From Oscillospiraceae bacterium (GTDB taxonomy: Bacteria; Bacillota; Clostridia; Oscillospirales; Acutalibacteraceae), in assembly GCA_015066385.1 (NCBI GenBank), contig SVOJ01000020.1, positions 1-48,976 of the forward strand: DNA of 48,976 nucleotides, written 5' to 3'. Numbering within the stretch: position 1 is the stretch's first letter; every line of letters begins with the position of its first letter. This document shows, piece by piece, positions 1-6,282 of this stretch. The position numbers and the translations under genes were made by a program. The notes below the pieces were generated by a model. The model was not told where the DNA came from, did not search any database, and worked only from the letters and a program-made list of their open reading frames with translations.

Positions 1-167
1 TCAACACCGAAGGCACCGCCGCAAGAGTGTTCACCGCCCTTGCCAATGCCAAGGTCAATGTCAGAATGATCGACCAGGGCTCGAGCGAAATCAACATCAT
101 TGTGGCTGTCGAAGAAAAGGACTACCGCAAGACCATCGAAGCCATTTACAACGAATTTGTAAAATAA
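1..167 (+). CDS. lysC: Aspartokinase C-terminal ACT domain, 3' end only (copy 1)
   Basis: The window opens inside this gene, so only the last 54 codons and the TAA stop are visible. The translation carries the segment AARVFTALANAKVNVRMIDQ followed by GSSEINIIVAVEE. This is the conserved C-terminal ACT-domain sequence of aspartate kinase, the first enzyme of lysine, threonine and methionine synthesis, where ACT domains bind the feedback amino acid. The same sequence recurs at 2048-2214 with two silent C-to-T differences. Copy 1 is presumably joined to the full gene upstream, which cannot be seen. It is followed by its own terminator and then by AT-rich foreign DNA. The family call is firm. Whether this copy is the ancestral 3' end or one brought in by an insertion cannot be settled here. 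Confidence 0.85.
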   Translation, partial: NTEGTAARVFTALANAKVNVRMIDQGSSEINIIVAVEEKDYRKTIEAIYNEFVK

Positions 168-181
168 AAAATCATAATAAT

Positions 182-221
182 ACCGACTGCTTATCCTTTC
201 GGACGGCAGTCGGTTTTTTTT
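182..221 (+). terminator. Rho-independent terminator after lysC copy 1
   Basis: A 9-bp perfect stem, ACCGACTGC paired with GCAGTCGGT, is followed by a run of eight T. A nearly identical stem and loop occurs at 4482-4514, and the same stem sequence forms terminators at 9457-9493 and 16221-16262. Confidence 0.85.
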
Positions 222-222
222 G

Positions 223-546
223 TTAGTCATTGTCTTTACTGCAAAAATCAATCAGCAGTTCAATCATTTGCTGTTCTTTTTCGGTAAGGCTTTGTATGCG
301 TTCAGTCAGTGCGGAAAGGTCGGTGATCGTTTCTTTTCCGGTGAGGATGTAATCGGTGCTAATATTCAGAATGTTGCTCAGATTGACCAGATTGTCAATG
401 CGGATGGCTTTGTTGCCTCGTTCCAGATTCGACACCATCTGAATGGAAACATTCATTTGTTCTGCCAGATGTTCTTGCGTGAATCCTAATTGTTTTCTTC
501 GGTTCTGAATGCGTTTTCCGATGCTGACTAAATCTGTTTCGTGCAT
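223..546 (-). CDS. XRE-family HTH transcriptional regulator
   Basis: This 107-residue protein has an N-terminal Cro/C1-type helix-turn-helix at about residues 9-63, with the typical pattern IGKRIQNRRKQLGFTQEHLA followed by VSNLERGNKAI. A short helical tail at residues 75-107 could mediate dimerisation. It is transcribed divergently from the broken YcaO gene. The intergenic region holds a 9-bp inverted repeat (609-617 and 633-641) that straddles the YcaO promoter, so it probably represses that promoter and perhaps its own. Its stop lies next to the lysC copy 1 terminator. It sits inside the insert between the two lysC copies and is likely the regulator of the degraded peptide locus. The family is clear; the target is inferred. 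Confidence 0.85.
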   Translation of the reverse strand: MHETDLVSIGKRIQNRRKQLGFTQEHLAEQMNVSIQMVSNLERGNKAIRIDNLVNLSNILNISTDYILTGKETITDLSALTERIQSLTEKEQQMIELLIDFCSKDND

Positions 547-608
547 AAAATCACCCTTGAAATTTAAACTACAGGATAATTATATGAATTATAAGATTAA
601 AAAATAAG

Positions 609-641
609 CATCTAAAGGTTGACAAACTTAAACTTTAGATG
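609..641. promoter_or_regulatory. Inverted-repeat operator over the YcaO promoter
   Basis: CATCTAAAG at 609-617 is repeated as CTTTAGATG at 633-641 with a 15-bp spacer. The arms flank the -35 box at 619-624. This is the expected position for repressor binding by the divergent XRE protein. Confidence 0.6.
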
Positions 642-647
642 TATACT
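619..647 (+). promoter_or_regulatory. Sigma-A promoter of the YcaO gene
   Basis: TTGACA at 619-624 and TATACT at 642-647 are separated by 17 bp. The broken YcaO gene starts 72 bp downstream of the -10 box with a strong AAAGGTGG ribosome binding site at 701-708. Confidence 0.75.
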
Positions 648-718
648 GATGACAGTTGAAGGAAGTTTGGATGTTCTTCTTAACTTTTAATAATAAATTA
701 AAAAGGTGGAGATTATTT

Positions 719-1653
719 ATGGAAGGTACCTATAAAGAACATTACAAAGAGTGTGCACCTGAAGATACAGTGAAAAAATTGAAAAAGACCTTGGAAAATA
801 TGAATATTGAAACTGAATGTAGTTTCATTCAAGAAAGCGAAATTGGTACTTATTCTTCCAGAGTTGTTTTTAAAGGTACAAATTTTGGTTCAAATGGAAA
901 AGGGGTAACAGATGTTTTTTGCGAAGCAAGTGCTTATGCTGAATTATTTGAGCGATATCAAAAGCATTAGTTCAAGGACTTTCTGAAATTTATGAACGTG
1001 TAGCGCAACGTACTATATTTATAAATCAAGAAGCTGTGCCTGATGTGCCTGAAAATTATATTGAAAAGTATGAGAGAATCTATCAATTGTATAAAAAATT
1101 GAAGTCAAACAAAGAAATTCATTGTTTTGTTAAAGACTGTTCATTTGGTGGTAAATATCCGGTTGTTGCACTAATTGTCGTAGAAAAGGACACAGGTTGT
1201 TTTGGTGTGAAATTTGGTTGTCATCCTGACTTTGGTGTTGCATTGGAACGTTGTTTTACGGAAGCTGCTCAAGGAAGAAAAATTAACGAATTTACGAAAA
1301 CCTCAATTTTAGATTTTCAAAACAATGGGGTCGCTACTGAAAATAATATTTGTAATGCATTTAAGATTGCGCAAGGGCAATATCCTTTCCAACTTTTCAG
1401 CAAAAAGTCAACATATGATTTTACACCCTATGAAGAAATAATTGGTAGTTCAAATAAAATTTTATTAAAAGAATGGATTGATCGTATTATAAAATCAGGA
1501 TATGATGTGTTGATTAGAGATGTTTCATATTTGGATTTTCCTTCATTTCATATAATTATCCCAGGTTTGTCTGAATTGCAAAAAGTTGATGATCAGTGTT
1601 TCAGAGCTTATAATACACGATTGTTTTCAAGGCAAGTTTTGATGTGCTTATAG
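719..1653 (+). pseudogene. YcaO-domain cyclodehydratase-type protein, frameshifted
   Basis: YcaO proteins use ATP to activate peptide backbone amides, forming azoline rings or thioamides in RiPP natural products. The first part (719-970) contains GSNGKGVTDVFCEASAYAEL, the conserved YcaO N-terminal glycine/AxxSAxxE region. The second part, read in another frame from 961, begins KALVQGLSEIYERV and contains FGCHPDFGVALERCFTEAAQ and the late FHIIIPGLSEL motif. Losing one A from a run around 955-958 would explain the break: five A instead of four restores a continuous frame. The ATG at 719 has a good Shine-Dalgarno, and the upstream in-frame ATG at 656 does not. Base composition is much more AT-rich than the core genes, which suggests transfer. 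It may be dead, frameshift-rescued or a sequencing error. Confidence 0.75.
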
Positions 1654-2030
1654 AAAATGGAATTTTAATTAATGAAAGCACCAGAAGAAAAATAAAAAAA
1701 TATAAATTTTACCTTAATTTGCTTCCATATGAAGTTATAAAAAAGGTGTCAGAAAATTTAAATTATAATATTTTATTTTTTATTGCTATTTTTTGTGTGT
1801 TTGTTTTAATTGTAGTTTGTTCTTTTTTGTTTTTAAACGGAGGAATTGTATATGATTTTGATAAGATAATGCAAAATGTTAATTATTTTCATATATTATT
1901 ATTGAACTACTTTGTGATAATTATATCCACAACCGGACATGAATTGTATCACGCTATTTTTGCACAAAAGTATGGCTGTTATGTGGTCGAAGCCGGAGTA
2001 ATGCTAAAAGCGTTTTTGCCTGATCGCTGT
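1644..2030 (+). pseudogene. Truncated M50-type membrane zinc metallopeptidase
   Basis: The reading frame starts with GTG at 1644, overlapping the end of the YcaO gene. It encodes a basic segment, a strongly hydrophobic helix at about residues 42-64, a second near residues 82-97, and then TTGHELYHAIFAQKYG. HELYH fits the HExxH zinc-binding motif. The following VEAGVMLKAFLP matches membrane 'peptide zinc metalloprotease' proteins often encoded beside YcaO genes in peptide-modification clusters. Full-length relatives are several hundred residues, and this one stops being homologous at about residue 128. There the second lysC fragment begins, and the frame continues out of phase into lysC DNA until 2177. 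That 177-codon ORF is therefore chimeric. The peptidase family call is moderate; the truncation is directly visible. Confidence 0.65.
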
Positions 2031-2214
2031 TGTCGGCAGAGGCATGGTCAACACCGAAGGCACCGCCGCAAGAGTGTTCACCGCCCTTGCCAATGCCAAG
2101 GTCAATGTCAGAATGATCGACCAGGGCTCGAGCGAAATCAACATCATTGTGGCTGTCGAAGAAAAGGACTACCGTAAGACCATCGAAGCCATTTACAATG
2201 AATTTGTAAAATAA
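2023..2214 (+). pseudogene. lysC: Aspartokinase 3'-end fragment (copy 2)
   Basis: This stretch encodes IAVVGRGMVNTEGT and then the same ACT-domain tail as copy 1, ending in TAA at 2212-2214. It has no start or upstream kinase sequence and is entered out of frame from the truncated peptidase. It extends 25 bases further 5' than copy 1 can be seen, so the true left end of the repeat lies outside the window. It is followed by CCCGGCATTGCA, which pairs with a sequence beyond the IS element to form a strong terminator. This is therefore probably the displaced native 3' end of lysC. Confidence 0.8.
2048..2214 (+). repeat. lysC: Direct repeat of positions 1-167
   Basis: The 167 bases match positions 1-167 without gaps. 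The only differences are two synonymous C-to-T changes, corresponding to copy 1 positions 127 and 153 approximately. Similarity ends at the stop codon. The repeats bracket the XRE, YcaO and peptidase remnants. Confidence 0.95.
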
Positions 2215-2223
2215 TCACCATCA

Positions 2224-2235
2224 CCCGGCATTGCA
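2224..2235 (+). terminator. Left arm of a terminator split by the IS element
   Basis: CCCGGCATTGCA here pairs over 12 positions, two of them G-U, with TGCAGTGTCGGG at 3967-3978, which is followed by CAC and seven T. The IS element fills the loop. A terminator with an almost identical stem is intact at 6216-6251. Confidence 0.7.
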
Positions 2236-2298
2236 TTTTTGTGAAGCGCCCCCTGTCAAGTAGACAGACTAAAAAACAAAAATATATTTAGTTGAAGG

Positions 2299-2335
2299 AA
2301 TTCCACCCTGCTGCGCAGCAGGGTGGAATTTTTCA
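2299..2335 (-). terminator. Perfect palindromic terminator after orfB
   Basis: AATTCCACCCTGCTG and CAGCAGGGTGGAATT form a 15-bp perfect stem around a CG centre just beyond the orfB stop. It stops IS transcription from leaving the element, or outside transcripts from entering it. Confidence 0.75.
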
Positions 2336-3229
2336 CGCTGCCTGAGCGTAATGAAATTCCATTGGCGTCATACATTTCAGCTTAAGCTGAAATCGCTTTG
2401 TATTGTAGAAATCTATGTAATTTTCGATTGCTTGGGTAAGTTCTTCTTGGGAAGTGAATTTTTTGAGGTAGTACATCTCAGATTTTAAAATGCCCCAATA
2501 CCCCTCCATAGGACCGTTATCAATGCATCGTCCAACTCTGGACATGCTTTGTCGCATACCGGCTTTCATTAATTTACTATGAAAGGTTTTGTTTGTGTAC
2601 TGAAAGCCTCTATCACTATGGAATAGCGGATGGGCAGTTGGATTGTTTTCGATTGCTTCATCGAAAGTATCAAACACAAGTTGATTGTTGTTACTTGTTC
2701 CAATTTTGTAGGCTACTATTCTTCTATCATATATATCCAATATTGCACTTAAATACAGTTTTTTTACTTCTGTACCAACATAGTATTTGAATTCAGTTAC
2801 ATCTGTAAGCCATTTTTCATTAGGAGCATCAGCATAGAACTCTCGGTTAAGAACATTTTCTGCGGTTACCTCCGGTGTGGATTTGATGTAATTGTATCTC
2901 TTTTTTCTGCAAACAGATCTTAAATGAAGCATTTGCATCAATCGGTAAATACGTTTTTTGTTGTAGTTAACATCATATGTTCTGTTAATGGTTATTGTCA
3001 TTTGACGGTAGCCTAATATCCCGTTTTGTTCTTCGTACAATTCCTTTATCCACTCAACAAGTTGTTCATTTGTCTTTTGATGTTGGCTTGGTTCTCTGTT
3101 TAACCATTTGTAATAGGCACTGCGACATATGTGCAGACTTTCACATAGCTTCTCGATAGGATAACCTTCTGTTTGATTCATATATTGTATCGCTCTGTAT
3201 GAAACTTCGTTTCTTACTCCGCTTACCAA
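2333..3229 (-). CDS. IS150-group transposase OrfB (DDE integrase)
   Basis: This 298-residue protein carries the HTH_21-type N-terminal region and an rve integrase core. The catalytic residues are D143 (WLTDVTEF), D206 (FHSDRGFQ) and E242 (NGPMEGYWG). The last two are separated by 35 residues, as expected for a D,D(35)E enzyme that cuts and joins IS ends. The apparent TTG start overlaps the OrfA stop (TGGTAA). The functional product is more likely an OrfAB fusion made by -1 frameshifting at the A7 run just upstream, because the -1 frame stays open from the slip site into OrfB. No inactivating change is visible, so the element may be active. Confidence 0.92.
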   Translation of the reverse strand: MVSGVRNEVSYRAIQYMNQTEGYPIEKLCESLHICRSAYYKWLNREPSQHQKTNEQLVEWIKELYEEQNGILGYRQMTITINRTYDVNYNKKRIYRLMQMLHLRSVCRKKRYNYIKSTPEVTAENVLNREFYADAPNEKWLTDVTEFKYYVGTEVKKLYLSAILDIYDRRIVAYKIGTSNNNQLVFDTFDEAIENNPTAHPLFHSDRGFQYTNKTFHSKLMKAGMRQSMSRVGRCIDNGPMEGYWGILKSEMYYLKKFTSQEELTQAIENYIDFYNTKRFQLKLKCMTPMEFHYAQAA

Positions 3230-3894
3230 TCGCCCCCTCTCAGTTCCCTCAATTTTTTTAACAGGGCTATCTCCATTTCCTGGTCTTTGATTTTGGCTTG
3301 TAATATCCTGTTTTCCTGACGAAGACGTTCTTCTTCAGTAAGTTCAGATTCAGGTTTTGTTTTTCCTCGTCGGTCTGTTAAACCTTCTACACCTTTCTCT
3401 TCATACTTTTTAACCCAAGAGTAAATTTGTTGGTAGCTTACCTTGTAGGTTTCTATTGTTAATCCATAATCTTTTCTATGTTCAATACAGAATGCAACTA
3501 TCTCTATTCGTTCTTCGAAAGTGGTTTTTCTTCCTTTGGTCATATAGATTTCTCCTTTAACCGAGCTTGGCTCCTTGAATTCTTGATGACCATTATACCA
3601 CTTTATCCAATTCCGTAGTATCTTTCTATCTTTAATTTTATATTTTTTACATATATCTTTTTGACTTCCTTTTCCCGATAGATAATCTGTTACTGCTTGT
3701 ATTTTCAACTCTTTGCTATATTTTTTGTTTCCTTTTTCTCTCGTGCCTTGTGTTTCGTATATTGCTACCATATCTTGCAGAGTTGTAATACCGATTCCGT
3801 ATTTTCGGGCTATTGTTGTGTAACTTCCTTTTCCTGTTTTATATTCTTTTATCGCTAATAGCTTTTCTTCGTGGCTTAATTTTGCTTTTGACAT
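3223..3894 (-). CDS. IS150-group transposase OrfA (HTH and leucine zipper)
   Basis: The 223-residue protein has repeated helix-turn-helix segments, including EYKTGKGSYTTIARKYGIG near the N terminus, DYLSGKGSQKDICKKYKI in the middle, and a third near residues 130-160 around IETYKVSYQQIYSW. A coiled-coil region near residues 175-215 ends in LLKKLRELRGGDW. OrfA binds the inverted repeats and dimerises. It is somewhat longer than the classical IS150 OrfA because of the extra HTH unit. It overlaps OrfB by 7 bp in the -1 frame. Confidence 0.9.
   Translation of the reverse strand: MSKAKLSHEEKLLAIKEYKTGKGSYTTIARKYGIGITTLQDMVAIYETQGTREKGNKKYSKELKIQAVTDYLSGKGSQKDICKKYKIKDRKILRNWIKWYNGHQEFKEPSSVKGEIYMTKGRKTTFEERIEIVAFCIEHRKDYGLTIETYKVSYQQIYSWVKKYEEKGVEGLTDRRGKTKPESELTEEERLRQENRILQAKIKDQEMEIALLKKLRELRGGDW
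3253..3259 (-). promoter_or_regulatory. A7 slippery site for -1 frameshifting between orfA and orfB
   Basis: On the minus strand the OrfA codons TTA AAA AAA TTG contain A_AAA_AAA in the zero frame. A -1 slip here enters the OrfB frame with no stop before the OrfB core, giving an OrfAB transposase as in other IS150-group elements. Confidence 0.7.
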
Positions 3895-3899
3895 AAAAA

Positions 3900-3956
3900 T
3901 CCCCCTAAAGTAGTCTTGAAAACTTTTTGTTTTTTCAAGTGTCTACTTTAAGGGGA
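3900..3956. repeat. Inverted repeat at the orfA end of the IS
   Basis: CCCCCTAAAGTAGTCTTGAAAA at 3900-3921 pairs with TTTTCAAGTGTCTACTTTAA plus GGGG at 3934-3954. The right terminal repeat is therefore itself half of a hairpin just upstream of orfA. Such a structure could block ribosome access when external promoters read into the element. Confidence 0.6.
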
Positions 3957-4349
3957 TTATATCATTTGCAGTGTCGGGCACTTTTTTTGTTTTTTTGCGT
4001 GGAGCGCTTCCATTCTCTCCATTCTTTATAACATTCTTATTAAAACATTCTTTCTTATATAATAGTATGTACAGTGATGAAAGCAGTGATGAAAAATGCA
4101 GGGGTAAGTGATGAATCAGTGATTAAAAATGAAAAACCGATATGCTGAAAAGCCTTTCGCATCGGGCTTTGTTCAGCGTTCTCGGTGATCAGACGGTGAT
4201 GACAAAAGCAGGGGGCAGTGATGAAACGAACGATCTGATATACAAAAATTTGATTTATTTGCTTTCTTGATATTTTTATGATTACGCAAATGCATATACG
4301 CAAAGGCGCATAACTAAATACAATATCTTTGAGGTGAATCGGATGAGCG

Positions 4350-4467
4350 TCAAAGATACTGTCCATCGTAACGAACAAAAAACTGTGCGGCGGTCTTGAT
4401 ATCACTTTGGGTGAATTCTTTTCCTGTGTCTGCTTTGATGAACTCGAGCAAGAGATTCAATAAAAAA
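4350..4467 (-). pseudogene. Possible C-terminal gene fragment, unknown
   Basis: The minus strand encodes LLEFIKADTGKEFTQSDIKT followed by AAQFFVRYDGQYL and a TGA stop at 4350-4352. The composition looks like a genuine protein end and the codons resemble the core genes. No start codon with a ribosome binding site precedes it, and the open frame further upstream runs antisense through a terminator and the hydrolase gene. I do not recognise the family. It may be the remains of a gene that once followed lysC. Confidence 0.3.
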
Positions 4468-4481
4468 CAAATAATTTGCTG

Positions 4482-4514
4482 CGACTGCTTATCCTTTCGG
4501 GCGGCAGTCGGTTT
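4482..4514 (+). terminator. Terminator-like hairpin, near copy of 182-214
   Basis: CGACTGC and GCAGTCG enclose the same loop as the terminator at 182-221, with one base changed. The poly-T tail is lost, being replaced by TTTATAATTG. Confidence 0.6.
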
Positions 4515-4583
4515 ATAATTGTTGCAAAATGTTGTTCTTTGTGTAAAAAAATAACAGAACGGGCAGTTGTTGCACAAAAACTC

Positions 4584-4612
4584 TTGTAACGACAGACAAT
4601 ATTTGCTATAAT
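4584..4612 (+). promoter_or_regulatory. Sigma-A promoter of the secreted hydrolase
   Basis: TTGTAA at 4584-4589 and TATAAT at 4607-4612 are 17 bp apart, about 45 bp before the start codon at 4659. Confidence 0.75.
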
Positions 4613-4658
4613 TGTACAACGCAAACACAATAAATTGTATTGTCAGGAGTTGAAAACA

Positions 4659-6206
4659 ATGAAGAAAATTATTTCCGTTTTGTTGGTTTTTGTTCTTGCT
4701 TTTGCCTGTGTTCTGCCCGCATTTGCAGAAGACACGGAGCACCCCACCATTTACATCACGGGTGCACAGACTTGTAAGCTGGTGAAAGCCGACGGCACAC
4801 AGTTGTATCCGATTGTGGATGATGTGGAGGCCATAGATGTGATCAAGGAAGCCCTTGTGCCCTGCCTTAAAAAACTTGTCAAGGGTATGCTTACCAATGA
4901 TTACAAAGAATATGCCCAGGAATTCTACAATGTTTTTGTTCCCATTTTTGATGATATGGCACTGGATGTCAACGGTGAAGTCAGTGACGGCAGTCATCCC
5001 GAATATAACATTTACACCTACAACATTCCGCAAAAAACAAAAAATTATAATGAATATGACTATCAATTCTGGTACGATTGGCGCATTTCTCCCATGGCTG
5101 CCGCCGATCAGTTGAAGGAATACATCGACATGGTGCTCGCCGCAACGGGCGAAAAGAAAGTCAATGTTTTGGGCAGATGTTACGGTGCAAATGTGATTGC
5201 CGCATATCTGACAAAATACGAAGCCCATGCGCTGGAAACGGTGGACGATGTTGCTTATCTGTCTTCTTCCGTCATCGGACTTGACATGCTGACGGCACTG
5301 TTTACGGGCAATATCAGACTCGACGGTGATGCAATCGACAATTTCCTGAATTATTACATGGAAACAGAAAATCTGATCGAAGACGCCGAACTGAATCTGT
5401 TCCTTGTGACCGCGCTTGAACTGCTCAAAGAAATCAAGACTCTTGATTTGGCAGGTGGGGCAATTGAACTGCTCATCAGCCGTTTTAAAAGCGATCTGAT
5501 TCCTCCGATTCTTCGTGATACCTACGGTTCGATGCCTTCTTACTGGTCCATGGTCACCCCCGAAAGCTATGAAGAAGCAAGAGATTTTGTTTTTGCCGGT
5601 TGCAAGGATACCTATGCAAAGATGATCGAAAAGACCGATGATTTCCACTACAACGTACAGCAAAATGCCGAAGAAAAAATGCTCGAACTTGACGAAAAGG
5701 GCATCGATTTCTACATCATCGCAAAATACAATTTCCCCGATTATCCCATTTATTCGGGTGCGGCCTGCCTTGGTGACGGCAACACAAGTTGTGTCCGTCA
5801 GGCATTCGGCGGCGAGTATGCAGACTACGGCACCGTTTTTTCACAGAAATATATTGATTCATTGGAAGATACCACCTATCTTTCTCCTGATCTGAAAATC
5901 AATGCCGCTACCTGCCTGTTCCCCGAAACCACATGGTTCGTCAAAAATATGCACCACGAGACCTTCCCCTATCCCATCAACCGCCTTGCATTGGATGTTA
6001 TGAACAACGAAGCGGTTGTCAGCGACGGCAGATACCCTGCTTATCAGGAATATGTTGCTGACGGCAATAAGCTGATCCTTGTAGAAGGCACCGATGAGGA
6101 TGCCGTTCCCGAACAGAAGAACTTCTTCAAACTGATTCTTGATTTCTTCAAATCTCTTATCGAAGTCATGAAAAAGCTCTTCAACGGCGAGCTTGCACTT
6201 TCATAA
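4659..6206 (+). CDS. Secreted LCAT-like alpha/beta hydrolase with a cysteine nucleophile elbow
   Basis: The 515-residue product has a clear signal peptide (residues 1-23, cleavage after PAFA). The FWYDWRISP block near residues 137-145, and the following helix leading to VNVLGRCYGANV, resemble lecithin:cholesterol acyltransferase-type lipases. The nucleophile elbow reads G-R-C-Y-G, so Cys174 replaces the usual serine. Candidates for the rest of the triad are Asp411 (LSPDLK) and His432 or His433 (NMHHETF). The last 25 residues form an amphipathic helix, LILDFFKSLIEVMKKLFNG, that may tether the enzyme to the cell surface. The start at 4659 has CAGGAG upstream; the in-frame ATG at 4635 lacks one. 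It is probably a single-gene unit ending at a shared terminator. The substrate is unknown. Confidence 0.8.
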   Translation: MKKIISVLLVFVLAFACVLPAFAEDTEHPTIYITGAQTCKLVKADGTQLYPIVDDVEAIDVIKEALVPCLKKLVKGMLTNDYKEYAQEFYNVFVPIFDDMALDVNGEVSDGSHPEYNIYTYNIPQKTKNYNEYDYQFWYDWRISPMAAADQLKEYIDMVLAATGEKKVNVLGRCYGANVIAAYLTKYEAHALETVDDVAYLSSSVIGLDMLTALFTGNIRLDGDAIDNFLNYYMETENLIEDAELNLFLVTALELLKEIKTLDLAGGAIELLISRFKSDLIPPILRDTYGSMPSYWSMVTPESYEEARDFVFAGCKDTYAKMIEKTDDFHYNVQQNAEEKMLELDEKGIDFYIIAKYNFPDYPIYSGAACLGDGNTSCVRQAFGGEYADYGTVFSQKYIDSLEDTTYLSPDLKINAATCLFPETTWFVKNMHHETFPYPINRLALDVMNNEAVVSDGRYPAYQEYVADGNKLILVEGTDEDAVPEQKNFFKLILDFFKSLIEVMKKLFNGELALS

Positions 6207-6215
6207 AGACACAAA

Positions 6216-6251
6216 ACACCCCGGCATTGCAAAAACGCAGTGCCGGGGTGT
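6216..6251. terminator. Bidirectional terminator between convergent genes
   Basis: ACACCCCGGCATTGC and GCAGTGCCGGGGTGT form a 15-bp stem, with one G-U pair near the loop, around AAAAAC. It serves the plus-strand hydrolase and the minus-strand acyl-CoA synthetase. Confidence 0.85.
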
Positions 6252-6282
6252 AACATTTGCAGGTATAAATAAATTTAATTTG

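Larger units (their letters stand above)
2248..3956 (-). mobile_element. IS3-family, IS150-group insertion sequence
   Basis: Two overlapping minus-strand ORFs encode an HTH-containing OrfA and a DDE integrase OrfB. They are bounded by imperfect terminal inverted repeats of about 35 bp. The left end reads CCCCCTGTCAAGTAGACA near 2249, and the right end, read in reverse, has CCCCTTAAAGTAGACA near 3953. Both continue into AAAAAACAAAAA. The element is intact by inspection. I could not identify a clear target-site duplication, so the ends are accurate to only a few bases. Confidence 0.85.
3957..4583. other. Gene-poor spacer after the IS element
   Basis: The first bases complete the split lysC terminator (3967-3989). 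Positions 4070-4230 contain several imperfect copies of AGTGATGAAA-like sequence and no convincing gene. Positions 4350-4467 on the minus strand keep an open frame with native-looking codon use, described separately. A degenerate copy of the first lysC terminator lies at 4482-4514. Confidence 0.5.

Noticed and set aside
1644-2177. 177-residue protein as an intact gene
   Set aside because: Its last third is lysC DNA read in the wrong frame, so it is a truncated peptidase fused by the insertion scar.
4350-5663. 437-codon minus-strand ORF opposite the hydrolase
   Set aside because: Most of it is antisense to a signal-peptide hydrolase and crosses a terminator. Only the last 38 codons (4350-4467) look like real protein, and these are listed separately with low confidence.
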